Virus record (IMG/VR): IMGVR_UViG_3300023184_000038 | Location: 79,666 to 143,665 of that record | Strand: one strand, 5' to 3' | Origin: a virus | Length of the DNA: 64,000 bases | In this document: piece after piece, positions 1-9,192 of the stretch | Layout: each line of letters opens with the position of its first letter | How positions within the stretch are numbered: position 1 is the stretch's first letter | The notes under the pieces: generated by a model | What the model was told of the DNA's origin: nothing | What the model saw: only the letters and a program-made list of their open reading frames with translations | Databases searched by the model: none | Position numbers and translations under genes: made by a program

Positions 1-2
1 TT

Positions 3-2180
3 TTTACATTGATTGAAGATGCTGATGTATTAACTGGATGGAACTCTGAGGGATACGATATACCATATATGGTTAATCGTGTTACTAGGATAATGAGTAA
101 AAATGATACTAGAAAATTTTGTTTATTGGGACAACTTCCCAAACCTAGAGTATATGAAAGATATGGTAAAGAGGAAACTACATATGACTTAGTTGGACGA
201 GTACATTTAGACTATTTACAACTTTACAAAAAATATAACTATGAATCTAGACATAGTTATAAACTTGATGCCATTGGTGAAATGGAAGTAGGGGAAAATA
301 AAACTCAATACGAAGGTACACTTGATCAATTATATAACAAAGACTTTAAAAAGTTTATTGAATATAATAGGCAAGATACAATGTTATTAGTTAAAATTCA
401 TAATAAACTACAGTTTTTAGAACTTGCTAATCAAATAGCACATGAAAATACTGTGTTGTTACCAACGGTTATGGGCTCGGTTGCTATGATTGAAATGGCA
501 ATTATGAATGAGGCTCATGCCCGCGGAGTAGTTATTCCAGATAAAAAACGAAAGGTCGAAAATGCAGAAGAAACACAACCAGCGGCAGGTGCCTATGTTG
601 CTACTCCCAAAACGGGAATTCATGAATGGGTCGGCGCAGTGGACATCAATTCGCTCTACCCCTCAGCAATCCGCGCTCTTAACATGTCCCCGGAAACCAT
701 TGTTGCTCAGGTCAGACAAACTTTAACTGATCAGTACATGCTTGATAAAAGTCAACGCTTGGCACGTGAGAAAAAACGACATAAAGAAGGTGATGATGAT
801 GTTACTGGCAGTGTGCTTTGGGAAGGGCTATTTGGTAGTTTGGAATATACCTCAATTTTAAATCAAGATAGAGGTATGATGCTAACATTGGACTATGCTG
901 ACGGAACTGAAGTTGAAATGAGTGCGGCCGAAATATGGAAATTACTATTTGATAGTAATAATCCATATATGATTAGTGCTAATGGTACTATCTTTACTCA
1001 CGCAAATGAAGGTGTTATTCCAGGATTATTATCTAGGTGGTACTCGGATAGAAAAGTAATGCAGAAAAAACTTAAAGAAGCCACAACTACTGAAGATAAA
1101 GATTATTGGGATAAACGTCAACTTGTTCGTAAGATTTTGTTGAACTCTGCATATGGTGCATTGTTGAATGAACATTGCAGATTCTATGACAAACGTATTG
1201 GTCAAAGTGTAACATTATGTGGTAGGCAAATTGTAAAACACATGAGTGCTCACATTAATGAAATTATCACAGGTAACTACGATTTCACAGGTCAAGGAAT
1301 AGTGTATGGTGATACTGACTCTTGTTATTTTAGTGCATGGCCTGCAGTAAAAACAGAAGTTGAAGAAGGTAAAATGGAATGGTCAAAGGAAACTTGTATC
1401 GGATTGTATGATGGTATTGCCGAGCAAATTAACATAGAGTTTCCTGTTTTTATGGAAAAAGCATTTCATTGTCCAAGAAAAAACGGATCTATTATTCGTG
1501 CTGGAAGAGAACTAGTAGCAGACCGTAGTTTGTTTATTACTAAAAAAAGGTATGCAGTAAACATTTATGATAAAGAAGGTAAACGTTTAGATAAAGATGG
1601 TAAAATGGGATATATTAAAGCCATGGGTCTTGATTTAAAACGTGCTGATACCCCTAAATATGTACAAGAATTTTTAATGTCGGTATTAACACTGGTTTTA
1701 TCTGGCAAGCAACGTGATGATGTTATAGAAATTATTAAAACCTTTAAGCATGAAATGAGCCTGCAGGAAAGTTGGACTAAAGGTAGTCCGAAATCAGTTA
1801 ACAAACTTACTGCATATGGCAATAAAGAAGAAAATAGTAAAACAGGTAAGGCAAATATGCCAGGACATGTACGTGCTGCACTAAACTGGAATACTTTACG
1901 TAGAGTGCATAATGATAACTATTCAATGAAAATAATGGATGGTATGAAAGTAGTTGTATGTAAATTAAAACAAAATCCAATGGGATATACTTCTATAGCA
2001 TATCCTACTGATGAATTAAGATTACCGGTCTGGTTCAAAGAATTACCATTTAATGATGATGGAATGGAACGCACATTGATTGATGAAAAAATAGAAAATT
2101 TATTGGGCGTATTGTCTTGGGATTTACGTAGTAGCACTGATACTAAATCAACTTTTGATGATTTATTTTCATTTGGTTAA
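3..2180 (+). CDS. 43: DNA polymerase, family B (T4 gp43-like), 5' end truncated by window edge
   Basis: Replicative DNA polymerase with 3'-5' proofreading. The frame is open through the window edge, so the TTG at 9 is not the real start and the N-terminus with the Exo I motif is missing. Visible motifs, counted from position 9: Exo II (WNSEGYDIPY, near residue 11), Exo III (YNRQDT, about 120), polymerase motif A (DINSLYPS, about 212), motif B (NSAYGALLNE, about 378) and motif C (YGDTDS, about 433) with both catalytic aspartates. The order and spacing match T4 gp43-type enzymes. The sliding clamp follows directly, which fits a replication module. Family assignment is very sure. Confidence 0.96.
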   Translation, partial: FTLIEDADVLTGWNSEGYDIPYMVNRVTRIMSKNDTRKFCLLGQLPKPRVYERYGKEETTYDLVGRVHLDYLQLYKKYNYESRHSYKLDAIGEMEVGENKTQYEGTLDQLYNKDFKKFIEYNRQDTMLLVKIHNKLQFLELANQIAHENTVLLPTVMGSVAMIEMAIMNEAHARGVVIPDKKRKVENAEETQPAAGAYVATPKTGIHEWVGAVDINSLYPSAIRALNMSPETIVAQVRQTLTDQYMLDKSQRLAREKKRHKEGDDDVTGSVLWEGLFGSLEYTSILNQDRGMMLTLDYADGTEVEMSAAEIWKLLFDSNNPYMISANGTIFTHANEGVIPGLLSRWYSDRKVMQKKLKEATTTEDKDYWDKRQLVRKILLNSAYGALLNEHCRFYDKRIGQSVTLCGRQIVKHMSAHINEIITGNYDFTGQGIVYGDTDSCYFSAWPAVKTEVEEGKMEWSKETCIGLYDGIAEQINIEFPVFMEKAFHCPRKNGSIIRAGRELVADRSLFITKKRYAVNIYDKEGKRLDKDGKMGYIKAMGLDLKRADTPKYVQEFLMSVLTLVLSGKQRDDVIEIIKTFKHEMSLQESWTKGSPKSVNKLTAYGNKEENSKTGKANMPGHVRAALNWNTLRRVHNDNYSMKIMDGMKVVVCKLKQNPMGYTSIAYPTDELRLPVWFKELPFNDDGMERTLIDEKIENLLGVLSWDLRSSTDTKSTFDDLFSFG

Positions 2181-2187
2181 ACTGGTG

Positions 2188-2216
2188 TTGACTTGTGCAA
2201 AAAAATCCACTATAAT
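2188..2216 (+). promoter_or_regulatory. Sigma-70-type promoter for the sliding clamp gene
   Basis: TTGACT (2188-2193) and TATAAT (2211-2216) are separated by 17 bp, right after the polymerase stop codon. A purine-rich ribosome site (AAAGGA) stands before the ATG at 2267. Confidence 0.7.
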
Positions 2217-2266
2217 ACACATAGAAAATACCTAAATAGTATTACAATTTTTAATAAAGGAAAAAC

Positions 2267-2992
2267 ATGAAAGATAATTTAAAAGATTTAGTTGCTTATA
2301 CACATGGCATTGAAGGAATAGATACTGTAAAAATTACTGGTACAGATACATCAACTATTATTAATGCAGCCGCCGAAGATAAAACCGTTATAATTATCGG
2401 GGAATTTAAAAATCCTATCGCTGATTTTATTGGTACGTTTGGTATGCCTAATTTATCTAAATTAAAGACAATACTTGGATTTGATAATTATGATGAAAAT
2501 GCTAAGATCAATGTTACGCAAAGTACAACTGCTCCGGGAACTCCTGTAGGAATTCACTTTGAATCTAAAGACGGCGACTTTATTAATGATTATCGGTTTA
2601 TGAGTAAAGCCTTAGCAGAAGAAAAAGTGCGTGTAATGAAATTTAGAGGTACTACTTGGGACGTAAGTTTTGAACCCACTATCGCAGGAATAATGCGTTT
2701 AACAAAACAACAACAATCTGCCGACGATGTAAATTTTACATTGAAAGTTGAAAAGGGAGATTTAAAAATGTACTTTGGTGATTTAGGAACTCACTCAGGT
2801 AATTGTCTATTTCATCCCATGGTTACAGGCACGTTGACTAATGTATGGAAATTTCCTGTTAAACAATTTCTTGCTATTATAAATTTAGCAGGAGATAAAA
2901 TGATTCGCATTGCAGATGCCGGAGCATTAGAAATAGTAATTGACAGTGGAATTGCAAAATACACATATCTATTACCAGCAGTTATTAAATAA
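2267..2992 (+). CDS. 45: Sliding clamp, T4 gp45-like
   Basis: Probable trimeric DNA sliding clamp that tethers the polymerase and, in T4-type phages, also activates late transcription. It is 241 aa (T4 gp45 is 228 aa). The N-terminal part, with its run of short beta strands and the TIINAAAEDKTV stretch, resembles phage gp45 clamps, and it lies directly downstream of the polymerase with its own promoter. The ATG at 2267 has an AAAGGA ribosome site. There is no catalytic motif to check, so the call rests on overall similarity and context. Confidence 0.82.
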   Translation: MKDNLKDLVAYTHGIEGIDTVKITGTDTSTIINAAAEDKTVIIIGEFKNPIADFIGTFGMPNLSKLKTILGFDNYDENAKINVTQSTTAPGTPVGIHFESKDGDFINDYRFMSKALAEEKVRVMKFRGTTWDVSFEPTIAGIMRLTKQQQSADDVNFTLKVEKGDLKMYFGDLGTHSGNCLFHPMVTGTLTNVWKFPVKQFLAIINLAGDKMIRIADAGALEIVIDSGIAKYTYLLPAVIK

Positions 2993-3028
2993 CATGATTT
3001 TTGAGCAAGATAATCTAGCAAATAAAAA

Positions 3029-3397
3029 ATGATAAAGAACATTAATCGTCACGGTAAGTATATGGATGTAATTGGCGTTAATACTAACAATCACATTGTT
3101 ACCTACGGTGGAGCACAAGGTGTAGGCAATCTAAGATTCAATACTAATAATCAAAATATGGAAATATATGACGGTAATAGTTGGGCTGCACTCCATATGG
3201 GATATGTTACGGTAGGACTAACTCCTGACGCAGAATCATTACTTGATTGGGCTAGAAAAAAGCGTGATGAAGAAATGGAATTAGAAGCACTAGCCGAAAC
3301 TAATTCTACTATCAAAGACTTGATGGATACTATTAAGCAAAAGCAAGAACAATTAGAAATAGTTAAAATCTTGATTGAGAAAGAAGTAACAGTTTGA
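3029..3397 (+). CDS. Unknown protein with C-terminal coiled coil
   Basis: 122 aa, not recognised. Residues 1-55 are rich in Asn/Gly and beta-prone (GNLRFNTNNQNMEIYDG), reminiscent of short modules in phage structural proteins. Residues 75-120 are charged and look like a coiled coil. A second possible start (ATG at 3062) gives a 111-aa form; neither has a strong ribosome site. Its stop overlaps the TTG start of the DpdA-like gene by 4 nt, so the two are probably co-translated. Confidence 0.7.
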   Translation: MIKNINRHGKYMDVIGVNTNNHIVTYGGAQGVGNLRFNTNNQNMEIYDGNSWAALHMGYVTVGLTPDAESLLDWARKKRDEEMELEALAETNSTIKDLMDTIKQKQEQLEIVKILIEKEVTV

Positions 3398-5010
3398 AAC
3401 AAGACAATCTTTCAGCAAAGCATAACCCAGAGTGGGCATTGTTCTTACCCGCAGTCAGTAGTTTTTACATTGCTGGTTTGGGTAAGCAACGCAAGGGCCA
3501 GAATTATTTTGACCAAGCACGAATCCCTGCAAGTTTTAATGGTGATGTAGAGAAACTAAACTTTCTTAACAGTAAAGAAGGTCTTTACTATTACAAGTGG
3601 GGACTATACAGTGCTGGTCACGCTAATTTAGATACAACCGTTGATGATCCTAATGAATCTGTCATACGTGAACGTGAAGCAGGTACTTTCATGTTGGGAG
3701 ATAGTGGTGGATTTCAAATTTTAAAAGGTCAATGGCCAGCAGATTGGAAAGATCCTAACTGTCCTCGTGCTATGAAAAAACGTAAAGCAGTATTGAAATG
3801 GATGGATACATACATGGATTACGGTATGTGTTTAGATATCCCAAGTCAATCTGAATTTACTTATCATTTACAAGATAAGAACGGGGTTTCATTGCATGGT
3901 ATAAAAAAGATTGAGGAAGCTATTACTGCCACTCACATTAATAATGAATATTTCATTGCAAATCGTTCGGGCAAATGTAAGTTTTTAAATGTATTACAGG
4001 GGCGTGATCATACTGCTAGTGGCACTTGGTATGCTGAAATGAAAAAGTATTGCGACCCAACTATATATCCAGAAAATCATTTTAATGGATGGGCGTTTGG
4101 TGGTCAGGTAAAAATTGACCCGCATTTGATGTTAACAAGGATGGTAGATATTATCCATGACGGATTGCTACAAGAAGGTAAACACGATTTGATTCATTGT
4201 TTGGGTACAAGTATATTGGAATATGCAGTATTGTTTACTGATATACAAAAGGCAATTCGTAAATATCACAATCCAAAACTTCAAATTACATTTGATTGTG
4301 CAAGCCCATTCTTTGCCGCTGCTAAAGGGTTGGCATATTTCAATACTAATATTGAACATAATAAAAAATGGTCCTATAGCATGGAAAAGACAGCAGAGAA
4401 AAAGTCTTATGCTAATGATACTCGCAAGTTTAGGGACGCTGTATTATCTGAAAACATCCATAAAGTGTTTACAGATAGTCCAGTAACTGATATACTTACA
4501 CTTAAGGATTTGTGCTATCGTGGTCAGGGGTTTATAGGTCAACATGGTAAAGAAACTAAAACAAGTTGGGATACATTGAGTTATACATTGCTTCAAAGTC
4601 ATAATGTTTGGATGCATATGAATGCAGTTCAAGAAGCCAATCGTAAATATGAAATAGGTTTAATTCCAAAAATGTTGTCTCATCAGTTTGAGGGTGGTAG
4701 ATTTTTTACAGAATTGGTTGATGAAATCTTTTCAAAAAGTACAAAGCAAGAAGCGGTAGATTTAATTGATAAACATGATAGTTATTGGAAACAATTTCAA
4801 TCAGGTAGTCAGGGCATCAGTGGTAAGAAAACTGATAATTCTAGGACTAAGCATAAGCAATTGTATGAGGAAACGGATGATAGTTATTATCAACAATTTC
4901 AATCAGGTAGTCAGAGCAGCAGTGGTAAAAAAACTGATAATTCTAGGTCGATGTATGATGAATTGTTTGAGGAAGTTAGTAACGATATAAATGAAGTAAT
5001 AGGAAAATAA
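3394..5010 (+). CDS. dpdA: DpdA-like DNA 7-deazaguanine transglycosylase (TGT superfamily)
   Basis: Likely exchanges guanine in phage DNA for a 7-deazaguanine base. The protein is 538 aa and carries the TGT-family core motif DSGGFQ at residues 103-108 and a later GWAFGGQ segment, as in tRNA-guanine transglycosylases and phage DpdA. The TTG start overlaps the previous stop (TTGA). Genes making the precursor (folE, queD, queE) lie within 8 kb, which favours a DNA rather than a tRNA target. The C-terminus (about residues 462-529) is a 34-aa unit repeated twice, rich in Gln/Ser/Gly and probably a linker or a recent duplication. Which base it inserts cannot be read from the sequence. Confidence 0.85.
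   Translation: MKQDNLSAKHNPEWALFLPAVSSFYIAGLGKQRKGQNYFDQARIPASFNGDVEKLNFLNSKEGLYYYKWGLYSAGHANLDTTVDDPNESVIREREAGTFMLGDSGGFQILKGQWPADWKDPNCPRAMKKRKAVLKWMDTYMDYGMCLDIPSQSEFTYHLQDKNGVSLHGIKKIEEAITATHINNEYFIANRSGKCKFLNVLQGRDHTASGTWYAEMKKYCDPTIYPENHFNGWAFGGQVKIDPHLMLTRMVDIIHDGLLQEGKHDLIHCLGTSILEYAVLFTDIQKAIRKYHNPKLQITFDCASPFFAAAKGLAYFNTNIEHNKKWSYSMEKTAEKKSYANDTRKFRDAVLSENIHKVFTDSPVTDILTLKDLCYRGQGFIGQHGKETKTSWDTLSYTLLQSHNVWMHMNAVQEANRKYEIGLIPKMLSHQFEGGRFFTELVDEIFSKSTKQEAVDLIDKHDSYWKQFQSGSQGISGKKTDNSRTKHKQLYEETDDSYYQQFQSGSQSSSGKKTDNSRSMYDELFEEVSNDINEVIGK
4777..4980 (+). repeat. Two tandem 102-bp units inside the DpdA-like gene
   Basis: Copies start at 4777 and 4879. The first 69 bp of each unit are nearly identical and the last third is diverged. 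Each unit encodes 34 aa with the shared core QFQSGSQ and KKTDNSR. The reading frame is kept. Confidence 0.85.
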
Positions 5011-5011
5011 T

Positions 5012-5221
5012 ATGCCATATAAAAATCATATAACACATTTACATGAAATATGTAGAGCATCTGAAGATAAAATTAGAAGATTAGAAAGTTCTAAAGCGGA
5101 TGAAAACTACATAGAAACTGAAAAAAATCAACTAGATAAGTATTATGCTGAACTTTCTAAGTTAGATAAACTTCAGTGGATAGAAGATCATGAACGTATT
5201 AACTTTGAGGATGATAGATAA
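5012..5221 (+). CDS. Small helical protein, unknown
   Basis: 69 aa, highly charged, predicted mostly coiled coil by eye (heptad-like Leu spacing, many Lys/Glu). It starts one base after the DpdA-like stop codon and ends in a TAATG overlap with the next gene, so it belongs to the same operon. No recognised domain. Confidence 0.72.
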   Translation: MPYKNHITHLHEICRASEDKIRRLESSKADENYIETEKNQLDKYYAELSKLDKLQWIEDHERINFEDDR

Positions 5222-5673
5222 TGGATCCTGTAGAAATGGCACTGTTTGAAAAACGTGTACGAATTAGCTCTCAGGCTAAACGTATGATATATGTAACCTT
5301 TCAAAAAGAAGGGATACATTGCTATCCGGCAGCAGCAACTGATATTAATTTAAAAACAGAAAATGAATATGATGTTTCATTTTTATCTAATCCGCATAGG
5401 CATATATTTCACTTTAATGTATCAATACAAATATTTCATAATGACCGCGATATTGAATTTATTCAATTTAAACGCTGGCTTGAAAATTTGTATAAAGAAG
5501 GTACTTTGGAATTGAATCATAAAAGTTGTGAGATGATGTCAGATGATTTGTACGAACAAATATCTCGGCGCTATCCCAATCGTGATATTGTAATAACTGT
5601 CTCAGAAGATAATGAGAACGGAGCTACAATTTATTATAATGTAAGTAGACCAGTGCATTATGTTAGTATTTAA
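5221..5673 (+). CDS. Unknown protein
   Basis: 150 aa, not recognised. It has a His/Phe-rich middle (HRHIFHFNVSIQIFHNDRDI) and alternating hydrophobic residues that suggest a beta-sheet core. Translationally coupled to the previous gene by TAATG. Confidence 0.75.
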   Translation: MDPVEMALFEKRVRISSQAKRMIYVTFQKEGIHCYPAAATDINLKTENEYDVSFLSNPHRHIFHFNVSIQIFHNDRDIEFIQFKRWLENLYKEGTLELNHKSCEMMSDDLYEQISRRYPNRDIVITVSEDNENGATIYYNVSRPVHYVSI

Positions 5674-5685
5674 AGAAAGAACCCA

Positions 5686-5877
5686 ATGGCAAAATTAACT
5701 AAATTATTAAAAGTAAGTGAATCACTTAGTATCAATCGGTATGATAACGGATGGATGCTTGAAATTAGCGGTAAGGATAAAGAAAATGATTGGAAAACTA
5801 CCAAAACATTATGTAACAGTGAAGAAGAATTATTAGCAATTATTAAAGAGTGGAATTCAATCCAATTGGACAATTAA
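5686..5877 (+). CDS. Small unknown protein
   Basis: 63 aa, charged, no signal or membrane segment. AAAGAAAGA lies before the ATG. Part of the same co-directional run; no homology recognised. Confidence 0.65.
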   Translation: MAKLTKLLKVSESLSINRYDNGWMLEISGKDKENDWKTTKTLCNSEEELLAIIKEWNSIQLDN

Positions 5878-5903
5878 ATTTTATTAAACAGAAAGAAATT
5901 AAT

Positions 5904-6110
5904 ATGGCAAAACTAACTTTTCAACCTAATCCCCGCGTTCAACAACTATTTGAGGATCTTGATAAATTTAAAGAATTTTGTGTCAATTTTGGATACAAAT
6001 ATGATGAGTCAGAATTATATGACATGCGTAGTTATGCATGTAGACAATTTAATAAATTCATTACCGGTAAGGTTCCTAAAGACCAATGGCAGGAAAACGC
6101 TCGTCCATGA
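5904..6110 (+). CDS. Small unknown protein
   Basis: 68 aa. The ATG at 5904 (MAKLTFQPNP) is preferred over an in-frame ATG at 5850 that lies inside the previous gene, because AGAAAGAAA precedes it. The protein is helical with a PKDQWQENARP C-terminus. It overlaps the next start by ATGA. Confidence 0.72.
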   Translation: MAKLTFQPNPRVQQLFEDLDKFKEFCVNFGYKYDESELYDMRSYACRQFNKFITGKVPKDQWQENARP

Positions 6111-6544
6111 AAATAGTGTTGGTCACTGGTGGATTTGATCCTCTGCACAGTGGTCACATTGAGTACTTTAGGTCTGCCAAGAGTCTAGGTGATCAACTAA
6201 TTGTGGGTTTGAACAGTGACGAATGGTTGGCTCGTAAAAAGGGTCAACCTTTTATGCCGCTAAGTGAACGCAGAATTATAGTTGGCAATCTTAAAGACGT
6301 TACTGCAACAATCGTGTACAATGATGACAATGGTTCTAGTTGCAAAGCAATAGAACAATTACTACTACATTGTAGTCCAGATGATGAATTAATTTTTGCA
6401 AACGGCGGTGATAGAACTAAAGAAAATATACCCGAAATGAGTATAACTGATAGTAGAGTAAAATTTATGTTTGGGGTCGGTGGAGAAAACAAGATAAATT
6501 CCAGCAGCTGGATTTTACGCCAATGGGACAAATGGAAGAACTAA
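6107..6544 (+). CDS. Cytidylyltransferase-fold nucleotidyltransferase (first of two)
   Basis: Transfers a nucleotide from an NTP to a sugar- or polyol-phosphate. The 145-aa protein has the HxGH signature (GGFDPLHSGHIEY, residues 8-20) and a C-terminal SSSW..R loop that takes the place of the family's ISSTxxR motif. Closest families by eye are the adenylyltransferase domain of HldE and glycerol-3-phosphate cytidylyltransferase; the substrate cannot be told. The start at 6107 is chosen because it gives an ATGA overlap; an upstream ATG at 6086 adds only 7 residues. A glycosyltransferase follows by TAATG overlap, so the product may be an activated sugar. Confidence 0.88.
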   Translation: MKIVLVTGGFDPLHSGHIEYFRSAKSLGDQLIVGLNSDEWLARKKGQPFMPLSERRIIVGNLKDVTATIVYNDDNGSSCKAIEQLLLHCSPDDELIFANGGDRTKENIPEMSITDSRVKFMFGVGGENKINSSSWILRQWDKWKN

Positions 6545-7719
6545 TGAGAAAACTATATTACATGGGGCTTGAGCCCTACAAAGCAAGATACACCCTGCAG
6601 TTACAAGACTGGAATGAAACTGTATTCAAGAAAAGAAAACTTGATTATGTAATTGTGCCCGGCGAAACTCTTAGCAATGATCAAGCAATTGTAACAGGTC
6701 AAGTATTAGATGCACATGGTCGTACATACTTTGGTATGTCACAACTGATGAATTTAATCAAAATGATGAAGGCTGGAGAATTAACCAATGAAGATGTTAT
6801 TTACTTTGAGGATATGTTTCAGCCTGGAATCGAAAGCCTCCCGTATATTCTTAAGCAAATCGGTTCTGCTCACCGGCCTAGGATTTATGTTCGCTGTCTT
6901 GCTCAGTCCATTGATCCTGATGATTTTGTTCATGTATGGGGTATGCAACATTTCATGGGACATTATGAAAAAATGGTGGACTCGTTTGTAGATGGTGTAC
7001 TTGCTACTAATGAAGAAATGGTAATGCACATGAAGATTGCAGGTTGGAAGGCTCCGATCTACAATATCAGTGGATTAGCATTCGGCAAGGCAGAAGTACA
7101 AAGTCGTGTTACTGATATTAAACCATTTGCTGATCGTAAATACCGTGTAGTATTCTCTGCACGTTGGGATCAAGAGAAGCAGCCCGATTTTTATATGGAT
7201 TTGATAGAAGCATGGCATGCTCAACCTGGATTGGAAGAAGTTGAATTTTGTGTATGTAGTGGTAGTTTGTTGAAATCAAATAACGAAAGTTATATGACTC
7301 GTACCCGTGAGTTGTTTCTTGCCGGCAAACTTAAAATATATGAAAACTTAGAAAAAAATGATTACTATACTATCGTTAATGATAGTCGTGTTGTGTTTAA
7401 TTGCGCCCTTCAAGATTGGGTTTCCAACACAGTCAGTGAAGCAGATAGTCTTGGGTGTAATGTTTTATACCCTGCTTATCGGTCTTTCCCTGAAACTTTT
7501 TCTAATGACCATACCAGACTTTATGTCCCTTGGAGTATAGAGGATGCTATGGATAAGTTGGAAGCGTTATTGGACTTCCCTCACCCAAGAATGGGAGAGA
7601 TCAGTGACTACAATAATGGTACAATTGATCGTATCATTGATATTTTAGAAGGTGGTGGACAGAGTATGTTGAGAATGTCCACTGATTATAGAAAACATAC
7701 CCGCGAATCAAAATATTAA
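6544..7719 (+). CDS. Glycosyltransferase, GT-B fold candidate
   Basis: 391 aa. The C-terminal half has GT4-like features: VVFSARWDQEKQPD for the start of the nucleotide-binding domain (about residue 200) and a SEADSLGCNVLYP stretch (about 300) in the place of the usual E-rich donor-binding motif. The N-terminal half lacks recognisable motifs. The start at 6544 overlaps the previous stop (TAATG) and is preferred over the ATG at 6523. It probably uses the sugar nucleotide made by the neighbouring nucleotidyltransferase; the acceptor (DNA, capsid or host surface) is unknown. Confidence 0.75.
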   Translation: MRKLYYMGLEPYKARYTLQLQDWNETVFKKRKLDYVIVPGETLSNDQAIVTGQVLDAHGRTYFGMSQLMNLIKMMKAGELTNEDVIYFEDMFQPGIESLPYILKQIGSAHRPRIYVRCLAQSIDPDDFVHVWGMQHFMGHYEKMVDSFVDGVLATNEEMVMHMKIAGWKAPIYNISGLAFGKAEVQSRVTDIKPFADRKYRVVFSARWDQEKQPDFYMDLIEAWHAQPGLEEVEFCVCSGSLLKSNNESYMTRTRELFLAGKLKIYENLEKNDYYTIVNDSRVVFNCALQDWVSNTVSEADSLGCNVLYPAYRSFPETFSNDHTRLYVPWSIEDAMDKLEALLDFPHPRMGEISDYNNGTIDRIIDILEGGGQSMLRMSTDYRKHTRESKY

Positions 7720-7729
7720 GGAGAAAATT

Positions 7730-7918
7730 ATGAACGCACATACAGATATTAAAACACAATTGGCAGCATACGAAGCCGAACATGAAAAGTTTGAAAAAGG
7801 TAATGCAGCAGCTGGAACTCGTGCCCGTAAAGCATTGGGTGAACTAGCAAAAGCAGTTAAGGCTCGTCGTAACGAAATCACCGCAGAAAAAACAGCAAGA
7901 AAAGAAGCCAAGTCTTAA
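7730..7918 (+). CDS. Hc1-type histone H1-like DNA-binding protein
   Basis: 62 aa, Ala/Lys/Arg/Glu-rich. The segment FEKGNAAAGTRARKAL (about residues 22-37) matches the hallmark of bacterial Hc1 histone-like proteins (EKGNKAA..R.R). It is expected to bind and compact DNA. It has a strong ribosome site (AAGGAG, spacing about 7), suggesting good expression. It sits between sugar and folate-type genes, with a Lys-rich protein next. Its role in nucleoid takeover or packaging is inference. Confidence 0.75.
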   Translation: MNAHTDIKTQLAAYEAEHEKFEKGNAAAGTRARKALGELAKAVKARRNEITAEKTARKEAKS

Positions 7919-7920
7919 TA

Positions 7921-8136
7921 ATGGCAACTCGTAAAAAGAAATCAGAAGTAACTATTGATGCGTCCGGTCCGGATGTTGTACAGATAGTTAAAGGTAATCA
8001 CTTAACAGTTACTACATTTCCAAATGGCAAAACTAAATTAGTTTGGGATTGGGATGCCCTATTACAAGAAGTCAAAGAGGCTATTGCTAATGTTGAGGGA
8101 AAACCAGCAAAAAAGTCAAAGTCAACTGTAAAGTGA
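7921..8136 (+). CDS. Small Lys-rich protein, unknown
   Basis: 71 aa with basic ends (ATRKKKS at the start, [11 protein letters not shown] at the end) around a neutral core. It begins two bases after the Hc1-like gene and may be a partner nucleic-acid-binding protein, but no family is recognised. Its stop overlaps the next GTG start (GTGA). Confidence 0.72.
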   Translation: MATRKKKSEVTIDASGPDVVQIVKGNHLTVTTFPNGKTKLVWDWDALLQEVKEAIANVEGKPAKKSKSTVK

Positions 8137-8318
8137 AAACACAACAGGAAATTTGGGAATCATTTGCAAAACCCGTTTTCCCTCATCTCAATGAACATCA
8201 GTTGGCTGAATTAAAGATTGAGGCTGTAATGGATTGGGGCTTAGGCATTGACACTGAATTGAGTGTCATGTACGACAAGTACGTAATGATGAAGAATTTA
8301 ATGGATGCAACGTACTAA
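8133..8318 (+). CDS. Small unknown protein
   Basis: 61 aa with a GTG start overlapping the previous stop by 4 nt. Helical and acidic; contains WDWG-like aromatic pairs ([11 protein letters not shown]). No function recognised. Confidence 0.68.
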   Translation: MKTQQEIWESFAKPVFPHLNEHQLAELKIEAVMDWGLGIDTELSVMYDKYVMMKNLMDATY

Positions 8319-8319
8319 A

Positions 8320-8359
8320 GATAAATAATAATGTAAGATACACAACGGTATCTTACATT
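8320..8359 (+). promoter_or_regulatory. Late-type promoter box plus 5'-leader stem-loop upstream of folE
   Basis: GATAAATA (8320-8327) matches the T4-type late promoter core. It is followed at once by a perfect 12-bp inverted repeat (8330-8341 with 8348-8359, loop ACAACG). No long T tract follows, so a leader hairpin is more likely than a terminator, although some terminator activity is possible. Confidence 0.55.
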
Positions 8360-8392
8360 TCAAAAACAAACCATCACAAAGGAAGGTTATCT

Positions 8393-9070
8393 ATGAGTTA
8401 TAATAAAACAAAAACAGATCCAGAGTTGGGTCAAAAAGTTCATCAACACTTAGTTAAAATGGGAGTTGAAACTCCTACAAAAAAATCACCGATTTCAGAT
8501 CGTAAAGACAAGATTGCAGTAATTGAACCATTGTTTGCTGAAATTATGAAAACATTAGGTCTTGACTTGAGTGACGATAGTTTATGCGATACTCCAAAGC
8601 GTGTTGCCCGAATGTATGTCAACGAAATCTTTTGGGGATTAGACTACGATGCATTCCCAAAATGTACCGCAGTTGATAACAAAATGAAATACAACGAAAT
8701 GGTTTGCGAACGTAATATCAATGTACAAAGTAATTGTGAACATCACTTTGTAGTCATCGACGGGCTAGCAACTGTAGCATATGTTCCCAATCAAAAAGTG
8801 CTTGGATTGAGTAAAATCAATCGTATAGTAGAATACTTTAGCAAGCGTCCACAAATACAAGAACGATTGACTGAACAAGTATTTCATGCATTGCAATATA
8901 TCCTTGAAACAGAAGATGTTGCGGTTATGATAGATGCACAACATTATTGTGTTAAAAGCAGGGGAGTTGAGGATACAGGTAGTTCAACCGTTACAAGTAA
9001 ACTTGGTGGTGGATTCAAAAGTGACCCGGCTGCTAGAGCAGAATTTTATCAACTAGCAAGACAGAGATAA
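8393..9070 (+). CDS. folE: GTP cyclohydrolase I
   Basis: Converts GTP to 7,8-dihydroneopterin triphosphate, the first step of 7-deazaguanine (and folate) synthesis. 225 aa, the normal family length. Zinc ligands are visible: Cys115 in SNCEHHF, and His184/Cys186 in AQHYC. The catalytic segment [13 protein letters not shown] is intact. It has a good ribosome site (AAGGAAGG). With queD, queE and the DpdA-like gene nearby, its job here is probably deazaguanine supply rather than folate. Confidence 0.95.
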   Translation: MSYNKTKTDPELGQKVHQHLVKMGVETPTKKSPISDRKDKIAVIEPLFAEIMKTLGLDLSDDSLCDTPKRVARMYVNEIFWGLDYDAFPKCTAVDNKMKYNEMVCERNINVQSNCEHHFVVIDGLATVAYVPNQKVLGLSKINRIVEYFSKRPQIQERLTEQVFHALQYILETEDVAVMIDAQHYCVKSRGVEDTGSSTVTSKLGGGFKSDPAARAEFYQLARQR

Positions 9071-9075
9071 AATTA

Positions 9076-9192
9076 ATGGAAATTTTTATAATTATCGGTA
9101 TCAGTGCATTGGCATTGATTTTAGTTTTTATGGATAAATCATCTGATTGCAATAAAAATTGTTCTCAAGGCAGAAAGTGTGATTGTAAATAA
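9076..9192 (+). CDS. 38-aa membrane microprotein with cysteine tail
   Basis: ATG at 9076, stop at 9190-9192, TAATG overlap with the next gene. Residues 2-19 form one hydrophobic helix. The short tail holds four cysteines (DCNKNCSQGRKCDC), which could bind metal or form disulfides. It follows folE by 5 nt. Function unknown; the position between well-packed genes supports it as real. Confidence 0.6.
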   Translation: MEIFIIIGISALALILVFMDKSSDCNKNCSQGRKCDCK

